A stretch of 64,000 bases of DNA. Source: Halobellus rufus. Lineage in GTDB: Archaea > Halobacteriota > Halobacteria > Halobacteriales > Haloferacaceae. Shown here in pieces: positions 17,111 through 26,683 of this stretch. The stretch covers positions 1-64,000 of the forward strand of contig NZ_BBJO01000009.1 in assembly GCF_000739575.1 (NCBI RefSeq), in the 5' to 3' direction. The first letter of the stretch is position 1, and every line of letters starts with the position of its first letter. The notes beneath the pieces are model-generated. The model was not told where the DNA came from and ran no database searches. It saw only the letters and a program-made list of their open reading frames with translations. The position numbers and the translations under genes were made by a program.

Positions 17111-19690
17111 TCACTCGTACTCGCTGCCGACGACCTCGCGGATCCGCTCGGCGGTCACCTCGCCGATTCCGCCGACCTCGCGGAGGTCGTCCTCGCGCGC
17201 GGTCATCACGCCCTCGACGGTACCGAACTCCCGCAGGAGCGACTGGGCGGTGACGGGGCCGATGTCGGCGATCGAGGAGACGACGTACTCCTGCTGTTCG
17301 GCCAGCGTCTTCGCGCTCTTCTCGCCGTGGACGCTCACGGTCCGATCGCGCTCGGTCTGCTCGCGCTCGGCGATCGTGAGCAGCAGTTCGGCGGTGTCGT
17401 CCTCGTCGCGCGTCTGCAGGACGCTCACGTCGAAGTCGACCGCCAGCGACGCCAGCGCCCCCCGGATCGCGCCGGGGTGGACGTTCCGCTCCTCGTAGAG
17501 GCCCTCGCCCTCGACGATCAACACCGGGCGGGCGTACGCGCGGGAGAGATCGCCGATCTGCTCGAAGATCGAGCGGTCGTCGCCGAGCAGCGTGTCGAGG
17601 AAGTCCGCGACGGACTTCCGCTCGACGGCGACGCGGTCCGAGAGGACGTAATCGCCGACTGCCAACGTTTCGAGCCGCGTTCGGACGCCCTCGCGCTTCG
17701 AGAGGTCCTTCGCGATCGAGGCGTCGAGTTCGCGCTGGTCGACGACGACCTCTGTCACTTCCTCGCCGTCGGCTCCGGCGGTGGCGACGACCCCCTCGTC
17801 GCCTCCGTCGTCCGCGTCTGCGGGCGTTTCGTCATCTGCGGGCGTTTCATCGTCTGCGTCCGCACCTTCGACTGCGTCTTCGCCGTCTCCGTCCTCGCTG
17901 TCGCTCTCGACTGTCTCCTCGCCGTCCGAGTGCGCGCGCTTGATCTCCTCGTCGGTCGGCCCGAAGTCGGTGAGCCCCGCCTGCCCGTTCGCTTCCGGGG
18001 CACCGTTTCCGGTGGAACCGCCGCTCTCGACGGACGCACCGCCGGCGGTGGACTCGTCGCCGCCGGCAGCGTCGCTTTCGTCGTCCGCGTCGTTCTCACC
18101 GTCGTACGCCGCCAACCCCCGCTGTTCTGGGTTCAGTTCCGATTCGATGTCCCCGGCGAGGCTCTTCAGTTCTCGAAGCTCCGACTCCATCTCCTTCTCG
18201 CGCCGCCGGGAGATCCAGAAGAACGCCTCGTCGCGGGTGTCCTCGGCGAGCAGGACGACGACGCTGCCCTCCGCCTGCCGGCCGGTTCGGCCCTTCCGCT
18301 GGATCGACCGGATCGCCGTCGGCACGGGCTCGAAGAAGAGCACGAGGTCGACCTCGGGGACGTCCAGCCCCTCCTCGGCGACCGACGTGGACACGAGCAC
18401 CTCGAACTCGCCGTTTCGGAACGCGTCGAGCGTCTCCTGTTGCTCCTTCTGGGTCATCCCCTCGGAGCTCTCCTTGTCGCCCTGGCCGACGAACCGGCGG
18501 ACGTCGAACGACGTCGAGAGGAACTCCGTCAGCGCCTCGGCGGTGTCGCGGGACTCGGTGAAGACGATGACGCGCTCGCCGCCCTCGATGCCGAGCGTCT
18601 GCGCGAGCAGGATCCGCGCCCGCGAGAACTTCGGGTGGGTGCCGTCGAAGCTCTCGGCGAGCCGCATCGCCTCTCTGACCTTCGGCTCGGCGACGAGCCG
18701 CTGGCTCGCCTTCGACGCGCCCGAGGAGCGCGCGGCGTTGCGCTGGCGCTCGAAGTACCGTCGGACCGACTCGACCGACTGCGTCTCGACGAGTTCGACC
18801 GCCCGCCGGAGCTTCATCACCTCCGCGTGCGTCGACATCCCCTTGTAGCCGTCCGACTTGTCGGCGTTCATCAGCTCCTGGAGCTTCCCGCGCATCCGGT
18901 TCAACTGCTTCTGGGAGATGTCCGGCTGGGTCGTGTTCGTCACGCCCAGCGACTTCAGCTTCTGGAGGCGGTCCTTGATGACCTCGTTGAGCGCGTCGCG
19001 GATCTGGATGATCTCCTCGGGCAACTGGATTCGCTCCCACTCGACGGAGGTGTCGTGGGTGTACTCGTCGACGTCGGCGTCCTCCTCGGTCATCACCTCG
19101 ACCTCGGCGATCCCGAGGTTCTGACACACCGCCAAGATCTCCTCTTTGTCGCCGCCGGGCGAGGCGCTCATCCCCGTCACGAGCGGCTTCTCGGCGTCCG
19201 CGTGGTAGCGCTCGGCGATGTAGACGTACGCGTAGTCGCCGCTCGCGCGGTGACACTCGTCGAAGGTGAGGTGAGTGACGTCGGCGAGGGAGATCCGCGA
19301 GCCGACGAGGTCGTTCTCGACGACCTGCGGCGTCGCGACCACGATGCGGGCGTCGTCCCACGCCGCCGCCCTGTCGTCCGGCGAGATCTCGCCGGTGAAG
19401 ACGACGATCTCCTCGTCGGGGATCGAGAGCGCCTCCCGGTAGAAGTCGGCGTGCTGCTGGACGAGCGGTTTCGTCGGCGCGAGAAACAGCGCCTTCCCGC
19501 CCACCTCGTGCAGCCGATCGGCCGTCACGAGCAGGCTCACGGTCGTCTTTCCCAGTCCCGTCGGGAGGCAGACGAGCGTGTGCGCCTCCCTGGCCGTCCC
19601 CGCGAGTCGGACCTGATAGAGCCGTCGCTCGATGAATCCGGGGTTCAAGAGCGGGTGGTCCACGTACGCGGGGTCGTCGGTGGCCGCCAT
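17111..19690 (-). CDS. hef: Hef helicase/structure-specific nuclease
   Basis: Processes stalled forks; a euryarchaeal fusion of a FANCM-like helicase with an XPF nuclease. The helicase part has LPTGLGKTTVS (motif I), FDECHRA (motif II, Cys where DEAH has Ala) and a C-terminal QRKGRTGR motif VI. An acidic disordered linker of about 110 residues follows, then the XPF nuclease with GDYVL, VERKSVADF and two terminal helix-hairpin-helix motifs (IADIGPVTAQSLLREFG; REVGGIGEVTAERIREV). All catalytic residues are present. Start taken at the ATG at 19690; 859 residues, a normal length. Confidence 0.95.
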   Translation of the reverse strand: MAATDDPAYVDHPLLNPGFIERRLYQVRLAGTAREAHTLVCLPTGLGKTTVSLLVTADRLHEVGGKALFLAPTKPLVQQHADFYREALSIPDEEIVVFTGEISPDDRAAAWDDARIVVATPQVVENDLVGSRISLADVTHLTFDECHRASGDYAYVYIAERYHADAEKPLVTGMSASPGGDKEEILAVCQNLGIAEVEVMTEEDADVDEYTHDTSVEWERIQLPEEIIQIRDALNEVIKDRLQKLKSLGVTNTTQPDISQKQLNRMRGKLQELMNADKSDGYKGMSTHAEVMKLRRAVELVETQSVESVRRYFERQRNAARSSGASKASQRLVAEPKVREAMRLAESFDGTHPKFSRARILLAQTLGIEGGERVIVFTESRDTAEALTEFLSTSFDVRRFVGQGDKESSEGMTQKEQQETLDAFRNGEFEVLVSTSVAEEGLDVPEVDLVLFFEPVPTAIRSIQRKGRTGRQAEGSVVVLLAEDTRDEAFFWISRRREKEMESELRELKSLAGDIESELNPEQRGLAAYDGENDADDESDAAGGDESTAGGASVESGGSTGNGAPEANGQAGLTDFGPTDEEIKRAHSDGEETVESDSEDGDGEDAVEGADADDETPADDETPADADDGGDEGVVATAGADGEEVTEVVVDQRELDASIAKDLSKREGVRTRLETLAVGDYVLSDRVAVERKSVADFLDTLLGDDRSIFEQIGDLSRAYARPVLIVEGEGLYEERNVHPGAIRGALASLAVDFDVSVLQTRDEDDTAELLLTIAEREQTERDRTVSVHGEKSAKTLAEQQEYVVSSIADIGPVTAQSLLREFGTVEGVMTAREDDLREVGGIGEVTAERIREVVGSEYE

Positions 19691-19768
19691 CACGCGTGAT
19701 TGGGCGTCACCGCTGTTAAGCGTTCGCCGACGAGAGTGAAAGTGAAACCGGCGGTATCGAGGCCAGCG

Positions 19769-19966
19769 TCACTCGTTCGTGTCCGACTCGGGAGTGAAGT
19801 CGTATCTCCCGCGACTGCCGATCCCTTCGCCGAACCCGCCACCAAATCCGTCGTTCGAGCCGAACTCGCCGGTCGCCTCTTCTCGCTCTTCGACGGACTC
19901 CGGTAGCGACGCGCCGATCAGGTCGGCCCACTCCGTGAGGTTCCGTCCGTGATTTCGGTGGCTCAT
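19769..19966 (-). CDS. 65-residue hydrophilic protein with Gly-rich centre
   Basis: Begins MSHRNHGRNLTEWADLIGAS and contains a central GFGGGFGEGIG run. A strong Shine-Dalgarno sequence (GAGGAGG) precedes the ATG by about 5 bases, which decides this start and argues for real translation. It lies between hef and a ferredoxin gene, all on the minus strand. No family recognised. Confidence 0.6.
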   Translation of the reverse strand: MSHRNHGRNLTEWADLIGASLPESVEEREEATGEFGSNDGFGGGFGEGIGSRGRYDFTPESDTNE

Positions 19967-20045
19967 ACTCCTCCTCGGACGATAAACTCTCCACGAACGT
20001 ATATAACGATTTTGCTGCTCCGGGCGAGTCGCCGCGGATCCGACC

Positions 20046-20288
20046 TCACACGACCTGTTCGCCGTCGTCGTCGTACAGTTCGATCGCGTCGACCGGGCAG
20101 GCACGGGCGGCGAACTCTGCGTCGAGTTCCGCGCCGTCGGGCACGTCGAGTTCGAACACGCCGTCGTCGACCTCTGTCGACCCCGCGAGGTCGGCCTTGC
20201 CGTCGTCGAGGTTCTTCTCGAAGGCGTCCCACTCGTCGACGCACTGGAACATCCCGATGCAGGTCTCCCTGTCGTAGCGGATCTTCAT
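20046..20288 (-). CDS. Small single-cluster ferredoxin
   Basis: This 80-residue acidic protein has CIGMFQC at residues 10-16 and ACPVDAIEL near residue 64. With three visible cluster cysteines plus possibly Asp, it fits a single [3Fe-4S] or [4Fe-4S] monocluster ferredoxin of the archaeal type rather than the plant-type [2Fe-2S] ferredoxin abundant in haloarchaea. It is divergent from hel308. The redox partner is unknown. Confidence 0.8.
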   Translation of the reverse strand: MKIRYDRETCIGMFQCVDEWDAFEKNLDDGKADLAGSTEVDDGVFELDVPDGAELDAEFAARACPVDAIELYDDDGEQVV

Positions 20289-20411
20289 AGTCGTCCACTC
20301 GTTGGCGGAGCGGCCACATAGCCGTGGCGACGCGCCGGCGACGTGGTTTCCGGCGCACCCCGCCGCTGCGACTCCGACTGTTTAAACCCGAGGACGGCAT
20401 ACCTCCCCCCG

Positions 20412-23047
20412 ATGCGACCCGAGGAGGTGCCCGAGTTGCCCGCAGACGTCGCCGCCCACCTGCGAGAGGAGGGGATCGAGGAGCTGTACCCGCCGCAGGC
20501 GGCGGCGGTCGACGCGGGCGTCAGCCGAGGCGAGAGCGTCGTCGCGTCGGTACCGACCGCGTCGGGGAAGACGCTCGTCGCCGAGTTGGCGATGCTGTCG
20601 AGCGTCGCCCGCGGCGGCAAGGCGCTCTACATCGTCCCGCTCCGGGCGCTGGCCTCCGAGAAGAAGACCGAGTTCGAGCGCTGGGAGGAGTACGGCTTCG
20701 ACGTCGGCGTCTCCACGGGCAACTACGAGTCCGACGGCGAGTGGTTGGCCTCCCGCGACATCATCGTCGCCACCTCCGAGAAGGTCGACTCGCTGGTCAG
20801 AAACGGCGCGCGTGGATCGACGAGTTGAGCTGCGTCGTCGCCGACGAGGTCCACCTCGTCGACGACAGCCACCGCGGGCCGACGCTCGAAGTGACGCTCG
20901 GGAAACTGCGGACGCTCAACCCCGGCCTGCAGGTCGTCGCGCTCTCGGCGACCGTCGGCAACGCTGACGTCGTCGCCGACTGGCTCGACGCCGAACTCGT
21001 CGAGTCCGACTGGCGGCCGATCGACCTCCGGATGGGCGTCCACTACGGCAACGCGATATCGTTCGACGACGGCAGCCAGCGGGAGGTCCCGGTGGGATCG
21101 GGCGGGCGACCGACCGCCGCGCTCGTCGACGACGCGCTCGCCGGCGACTCCGGCACGCAGACTGACCTCTCCGAGGCCGATTCCGGCGGAGAGACCGACG
21201 ACGCCGGCAGCGAGGACGCCGACAGCGAGGACGGCGACAGCGGCTCCACCGCGGACAGCGACGCTGCCGACCAGGGCTCCTCGCTCGTCTTCGTGAACTC
21301 CCGGCGGAACGCCGAGGCGTCGGCCAAGCGGCTCCGCGACGTCGTCGACCCGCACCTCACGGAGGACGAACGCGGCCGCCTCGCCGAGTTGGCCGCGGAG
21401 ATCAGAGACGTCTCCGACACCGAGACGAGCGACACGCTGGCGAACTGCGTCGCGAAGGGCTCGGCGTTCCACCACGCGGGGCTCGCCTCCGAGCACCGCT
21501 CGCTCGTCGAGGACGCGTTCCGCGACCGGCTCGTCAAGTGCATCTCGGCGACGCCGACGCTCGCCGCCGGGGTCAACACGCCGAGCCGCCGCGTGATCGT
21601 CCGCGACTGGCGGCGCTACGACGGCGAATTCGGCGGGATGAAACCGCTGGACGTGCTGGAGGTCCACCAGATGATGGGGCGGGCGGGCCGCCCCGGCCTC
21701 GATCCCTACGGCGAGGCGGTCCTGCTGGCGAAGAACTCCGAGACGCGCGACGAGCTGTTCGAGCGCTACATCTGGGCCGATCCCGAGCCCGTCCGCTCGA
21801 AACTGGCCGCCGAACCGGCGCTCCGAACGCACGTACTCGCGACCATCGCCTCCGGCTTCGCCCACACTCGCGGGGAACTGCTCGACTTCCTCGATCAGAC
21901 GCTGTATGCGACCCAGACCGACGAGTCGGGGCGGCTCGAACGCGTCGCCGACGACGTGCTCGCGTACTTGGAGCGCAACGAGTTCATCGAGCGCGAGGAC
22001 GAGTCGCTGACGGCGACGAGCGTCGGTCACACCGTCTCGCGGCTGTACCTCGACCCGATGACCGCCGCGGAGATCGTCGACGGACTGGAGTGGGCCGCGG
22101 ACAACCGCACGGAGATGGTCCGCGCGCTCGCGGGTGAGGAGGAGGGGGGAGCGGAACCGCCGTCGTCGGATTCCTCGCGCGACTCCGCCGAGACGGAGTC
22201 GACTGCGGCCGGGTTCCAGCGCGCCAGCGAGTTGGCGTCGACGGATGTCGAGTCGTCTCCGGACCCCGAGGCGTCGGTAGAGGACGACTCTCTCCCCGAC
22301 GACGCGCCCACCTATCCGACGGCCTTGGGGCTCTTTCACCTCGTCTCGCGGACGCCGGATATGTACCAGCTCTACCTGAAATCGGGAGACAGAGAGACCT
22401 ACACCGAAGTCTGCTACGAGCGCGAGGCGGAGCTACTGGGCCGCACGCCCTCCGAGTACGAGGACGTCCGCTTCGAGGAGTGGCTCTCGGCGTTGAAGAC
22501 CGCGCGCCTGCTCGAAGACTGGGCCGACGAGGTCGACGAGGACCGGATCACAGAGCGCTACGGCGTCGGGCCGGGCGACGTCCGCGGGAAGGTCGAGACC
22601 GCCGAGTGGCTGCTCAACGCGGCCGAGCGCCTCGCGGGCGAACTCGACCTCCCCGCGGTGCCGATCCGCGAGGCGAAAAAGCGCGTCGAGTACGGCGTCC
22701 GCGACGAACTCCTCGAACTCGCCGGGGTCCGCGGCGTCGGTCGCAAGCGCGCCAGACGCTTCTTCGAGGCCGGCATCGAGACGCGCGCTGACCTCCGCGA
22801 GGCCGACAAGTCGATCGTGCTGCGCGCGCTCCGCGGCCGCCGGAAGACCGCCGAACGGATCCTCGAGAACGTCGGGCGGCAGGACCCCTCGATGGACGAG
22901 GTCTCGAAGGACGTCGACGACGCCGGCGGTTCGAGATCGGAATCGACGTCCCGGTCGACGTCCGGCTCGGAGCGCCGATCCGACGCGTCGTCCGCGACGC
23001 CCGCAGACGACCCCGAAGAGCAGGCCAGTCTGGGTGATTTCGGATGA
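20412..23047 (+). pseudogene. hel308: Hel308 DNA helicase, interrupted by a 1-base frameshift
   Basis: A superfamily 2 repair helicase that unwinds lagging-strand forks. The first frame runs from [20 protein letters not shown] to about base 20810 and contains [12 protein letters not shown] (motif I). The rest, from TGG at 20813, continues in another frame with [11 protein letters not shown] (motif II), [17 protein letters not shown] motif VI and a C-terminal HhH ([17 protein letters not shown]). Adding one base inside GGCGCGCG (20805-20812) restores 878 residues with a natural junction (NGA-x-WIDEL). A sequencing or assembly indel is the likeliest cause; a real inactivating mutation is possible. 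The stop overlaps the next start (ATGA). Confidence 0.9.
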
Positions 23048-23556
23048 GCGCGGACGCGTCGCCGCTGTTCGTCGAGGGGACCGTCGAGGTCGACGACGTC
23101 GACGCCTTCGTCGAGGAGCTCGCGGCGATCGCGGCGGAGACCGGCGCGACGGTTCAGGCGTTCGACGCCCGCTACGTCGTGAGCGAGCGGCACCTCGAAC
23201 GCGCCGTCGAACTGGCCGATCGGGCCATCGAGCGCGGCGAGAACGTCGCCCGCGACCGCGCCGTCGAGATCCTCCTGTACGCCGCCGGGCGCAGACAGAT
23301 CACCGACGCGCTCGAACTCGGCGTCGACGCCGGAGCGAACCGGGTGGTCGTCCTCGTCGACGGCGGCGACCCGACTGCCGCTGCCGAGGCCGTCCGCGAC
23401 CGGTTGCTGGATTCGGTCGAACCGACGCTCGGCGACTACGACGCCGAGCGCGTGACGGCGTACTACGACGTCGACGAGGCCGAACTCGCTGTCGTCGACG
23501 GCGACCTCGAAGCGCTGGTGCTCGAACGCGTGGCGCTCTTAGTCGTCGAGAAGTGA
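23044..23556 (+). CDS. cgi121: KEOPS complex subunit Cgi121
   Basis: This 170-residue protein of the KEOPS complex, which adds threonylcarbamoyl to A37 of tRNAs; Cgi121 presents the tRNA. Recognised by the central run [21 protein letters not shown] and the YYDVDEAEL segment. Its ATG overlaps the hel308 stop (ATGA), so translation is coupled. This pairing with Hel308 recurs in haloarchaea. Confidence 0.85.
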   Translation: MSADASPLFVEGTVEVDDVDAFVEELAAIAAETGATVQAFDARYVVSERHLERAVELADRAIERGENVARDRAVEILLYAAGRRQITDALELGVDAGANRVVVLVDGGDPTAAAEAVRDRLLDSVEPTLGDYDAERVTAYYDVDEAELAVVDGDLEALVLERVALLVVEK

Positions 23557-23689
23557 CTCCGGACCCCGTCCGGTGCTTTCTTCGATATCACGTCCGGAGC
23601 GACAGACAGCGGGCCTAACGGGCCGTTGAACCGGCTCGGTGAGTTGGTAGGCTGCCTATAGCTATGGCCGCCCACGGCTATCCGGGGGT

Positions 23690-23917
23690 ATGGACACACT
23701 CCTGCCGGCGTTCGTCGGCATTCCAGGCGGTCCCGAACTGCTCGTCATACTCCTACTCGTCGTGCTGCTGTTCGGCGCGGACAAGCTCCCGAAACTCGCA
23801 CGCTCGTCGGGACAGGCGATGGGCGAGTTCAGACGCGGACGCGACGAGATCGAAGACGAACTCAGGGGGGCCGCGGAGTCGACGCCGACCAGAGCCGAGG
23901 CCGAGCCGGCGGAATGA
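23690..23917 (+). CDS. tatA: Twin-arginine translocase subunit TatA
   Basis: This 75-residue protein has one N-terminal helix (PELLVILLLVVLLFGADKLP), the conserved FG-x-DKLPKLARS hinge, an amphipathic helix and an acidic tail. It forms the pore component of the Tat system, which carries most secreted proteins in haloarchaea, including several encoded in this window. It stands alone, about 130 bp after cgi121. Confidence 0.92.
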   Translation: MDTLLPAFVGIPGGPELLVILLLVVLLFGADKLPKLARSSGQAMGEFRRGRDEIEDELRGAAESTPTRAEAEPAE

Positions 23918-24063
23918 GCCGACGACGCTCCCCGTCGGAGTGATCAGATGACGCTCCGCTGAGGCCGTCTGTCGCTCGCGCGCCCGTTTCGAGCTGCACT
24001 CCGTTTTCCGTCCGCTGAGCGTCCGCTCGCGGGCAACATCACGCTACGAGCTCTCGGTGCGCA

Positions 24064-24690
24064 CTACAGTTCGTCGGCGATCTCTCGCGGCGGCTCGATC
24101 TCCGGCGGTACCGCGGTGGTCCCGATGAGCGACCGCCGGTCGCGGAGCACGTGGACGCAGGAGGCGACGGTGAGCGTGCCGGCGACGAACAGGGCGTACC
24201 CGAACCCGCCCACGTACGAGAACGGCGGGAAGCCGAGCGCTGCGACCACGACAAGCGCCGACAGCACGGATCCGAGCACTAGGTAGAACTGACTCCACGG
24301 GATGTCGTCTTTCGGCACCACGTCGAGGTAGATGTCGAACGCCTTCACGTGGTCGGTCATCGCGACCGTCCCCCGGTCTCTGTCGTAGACGACGACGCCG
24401 AGCCGATCCATCGTGGGGAGGTGCGTCTGGTGGAGCGCGGTGTAGACGCGTTTGCGCTGCTTCGGCGTCACGTCCCGCGCGTCGATCTGGTTCTCCCACG
24501 CGGCGATCTGTCTGGAGAGGTCTCGGATCGTCACCGGGTCGTCCACCTGCGTCAGATAGTGGAGGATGTAGCGACGTCGCCGATTGCTCAGCGTCTCGAA
24601 GATCGTATCCGTCGAAAGCGCCTCGTCGTTCGACGGTTCGTCGTCGTCGCCGGAGTGTCCGACCTTTGATACTTGGCCCCCACTGTTCAT
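24064..24690 (-). CDS. Winged-helix protein with two C-terminal membrane helices (DUF7344-like)
   Basis: 208 residues. A winged-helix domain near residues 27-125 includes TIFETLSNRRRRYILHYL and LHQTHLPTMDRLGVVVYD. Two hydrophobic helices (FYLVLGSVLSALVVVAAL; GFGYALFVAGTLTVASCV) follow. This is a common haloarchaeal design for membrane-tethered regulators, of unknown targets. Its promoter region contains two copies of CTCTATTGA (24693-24701 and 24767-24775). Confidence 0.75.
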   Translation of the reverse strand: MNSGGQVSKVGHSGDDDEPSNDEALSTDTIFETLSNRRRRYILHYLTQVDDPVTIRDLSRQIAAWENQIDARDVTPKQRKRVYTALHQTHLPTMDRLGVVVYDRDRGTVAMTDHVKAFDIYLDVVPKDDIPWSQFYLVLGSVLSALVVVAALGFPPFSYVGGFGYALFVAGTLTVASCVHVLRDRRSLIGTTAVPPEIEPPREIADEL

Positions 24691-24882
24691 ACCACTCTAT
24701 TGACTGAAACCGTTATGAATCTACCTATGGCTGTGGTTGATTCTGGTAATATGTCCCTTCTAGACTCTATTGAATGGAGATTAATCGATCCGGAAATCAC
24801 CCATTCGGAGACGGCTTATAACCCCTGGTTTGAGTATTGTAACCATACTTAAGCGTGCTGATGGTATCTTCGACTTCGAGCT

Positions 24883-25698
24883 ATGAATCCGCAACTATCT
24901 CCGGGGTTTCTGAAAGATCTTCGTCGCCCGGAGTACACCGGTGACAACCGCTGTCTCCCCTGCACTGCCGTCAACCTCGTTCTCGCGGCGGCACTGACCG
25001 CCGCGGCGGCGGTCGTCTCACCGCCCGCCGCGGTCGCCGTGGCGCTCGTCTCGCTCGCGAGTATCTACCTTCGCGGGTACCTCGTCCCGGGGACGCCGGA
25101 GTTGACGAGGCGACACCTCCCCGAGCGCGTCCTCGCGTGGTTCGGGAAGTCCGAGCCGCGAGCGCCCGTCGCCGGGACCGACTTCGACGTGGTTTCGTTC
25201 CTCGACCGCGCCGCGGTCGTCGTCGACGATGGCGAGGACGTCGCGCTCGCCCCGGAGTTCCAGACGCGCCTCGAAGCGGCCGCTCGCGACCTCGACGGCG
25301 AGGCAGCGACGCGAGCCGCCGCGGCCGAACTGCTAGACGTCGACGCCGACCGGCTGTCGTTCGTCGCCGACGACGCCGCCTGGCGCGTGCTGCTCGACGG
25401 GTCGATACTCGGCCGGTGGGAATCGCGAGCGGCGTTCGTCACCGATTTAGCCGCCGACCGCGCGCTCGCGGCGTGGTCCGAGGAGTGGGCGTCGGTGCCG
25501 GGGGACGCTCGGGGACGGACGCTCTCGGCGATCCGGGCCTGCCTCGAAGCCTGTCCCGTCTGTGGCGGCGAGATCCGACTCGGCACCGAGTCGGTCCGCT
25601 CCTGCTGCCGCGAGTACGAGGTCGTCGCGGCCACCTGTCGGGGCTGCGACGCTCGGCTCTTCGAGACCGACGCCCGCGCGGTCGCGAGCGTCGAGTAA
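24883..25698 (+). CDS. Membrane protein with C-terminal zinc-binding motif
   Basis: 271 residues. Two adjacent helices (VNLVLAAALTAAAAVV; AVAVALVSLASIYLRGYL) lie at residues 28-70, followed by a soluble acidic region. A Cys-rich tail from about residue 223 contains CPVCGG, a CC pair and CRGC, fitting one or two zinc ribbons. An inverted repeat AGTAT-N7-ATACT (24833-24849) lies about 35 bp before the start. It is divergent from one winged-helix gene and convergent with another. No function recognised. Confidence 0.65.
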   Translation: MNPQLSPGFLKDLRRPEYTGDNRCLPCTAVNLVLAAALTAAAAVVSPPAAVAVALVSLASIYLRGYLVPGTPELTRRHLPERVLAWFGKSEPRAPVAGTDFDVVSFLDRAAVVVDDGEDVALAPEFQTRLEAAARDLDGEAATRAAAAELLDVDADRLSFVADDAAWRVLLDGSILGRWESRAAFVTDLAADRALAAWSEEWASVPGDARGRTLSAIRACLEACPVCGGEIRLGTESVRSCCREYEVVAATCRGCDARLFETDARAVASVE

Positions 25699-25789
25699 TT
25701 CCCTTTTCTGGCTCGAATCGTCGATCGGTGCGACTCAGTACTCTTTGGCGAAAAACGTCGAACAGCCAGTAACAGTCGGCACTCCGGTT

Positions 25790-26332
25790 CTAGAACAGCC
25801 GCGCACGGAGTCGAGCGAGTCGCCCGCGCGCGCCGAGACGCGCGGCCCCGAGCTGATACAGCGTCGAGACGGCGAAGCACACGAGGAACGCGGTCGCCGG
25901 TAGCAGCGGGTCCACGAGGCCGAAGCCGGGGACCGACGCGAGCGAGGCGACCGTCGAGAACAGGCCGACGACGCCGAGCGCGCGGTAGTACTCGCCCCAG
26001 GTCACGCCCGCCCGCGTGGTGACGTCCATGTACCGACTGAGGTGGCCCGCCTGCGAGCGGACGCGAACCAGCTTCCGGTCGGGGTCGTACGCGACGAGGC
26101 CGAGGTCGTCCATCTTCGGGAGGTGCGTCTGATGGAGCGCGTTGTAGACGCTCTCGCGGAGCGCCCGCGGTGCCGGAGACTCTCCGGACTCCGTCGTCGC
26201 GATCCGTTCGGAGAGCTCACGCAGCGACAGCGCCTCCGGCTGAGCCCACAGCTCCGCGAGCGCCTCTCGCCGGCGCGCGTTGCTCAGTACGTGATACACG
26301 TCCACCTCCGGGAGCGCTGATCGCTGAAACAT
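25790..26332 (-). CDS. Second winged-helix/membrane protein (DUF7344-like)
   Basis: This 180-residue paralogue of the gene at 24064 shares LSNARRREAL and YNALHQTHLPKMDDLGLVAYD, then two hydrophobic helices (GVVGLFSTVASLASVPGF; LLPATAFLVCFAVSTLYQ). It is the gene nearest to and divergent from the exported-protein cluster that begins at 26684, so it is a candidate regulator of that cluster. This is inference from position only. Confidence 0.72.
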   Translation of the reverse strand: MFQRSALPEVDVYHVLSNARRREALAELWAQPEALSLRELSERIATTESGESPAPRALRESVYNALHQTHLPKMDDLGLVAYDPDRKLVRVRSQAGHLSRYMDVTTRAGVTWGEYYRALGVVGLFSTVASLASVPGFGLVDPLLPATAFLVCFAVSTLYQLGAARLGARGRLARLRARLF

Positions 26333-26683
26333 CGGATCTCCCGAGGCGCTTTGCGAGTATAGCTATGGGTCGATTAGCGGACCGACCCGAAACGGCACGC
26401 TTCCCGTACGAAATCGGTACGAGACCCGGACCGAGCGGAACGGCGTGCGGACTCCGCCGATACGCGGTCCCTGCCGCGCCGGTACGACCGCGGTACGAAC
26501 CGGTATGGTCCTCGTTCTCTCCTCTCATTTCGGCTCAATGAGGCGATGAAAACGCCCATCTCGCGGTTTGAAACCGCCGAATCGGCGCATGGGTAATACC
26601 CCCCGAGCTATCGGATGAGATGTCCCGAAACGACCGGTTGACGATCTCACGGCTGATCGCGGTCCGACGGGAGGAACACACCG
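26333..26683 (+). promoter_or_regulatory. Intergenic control region before the TasA-like cluster
   Basis: No gene is seen in these 351 bases. Two tandem direct repeats GTACGA-N5-GTACGA lie at 26406-26422 and 26482-26498, each with 11-bp (one helical turn) periodicity and 76 bp apart. A perfect 15-bp palindrome GCGGTTTGAAACCGC is at 26563-26577. A TATA-like GTAATAC is near 26593, and a strong ribosome site GGGAGGA lies about 10 bases before the ATG at 26684. These look like activator/repressor sites for the downstream genes. Confidence 0.55.

Noticed and set aside
20800..20816. Programmed frameshifting in Hel308
   Set aside because: No slippery heptamer or downstream structure typical of recoding is seen, and the shift lies early between essential motifs; an indel error is simpler.
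20723..22339. A long minus-strand open frame opposite hel308
   Set aside because: Antisense shadow of a recognised helicase, with no family signature of its own.
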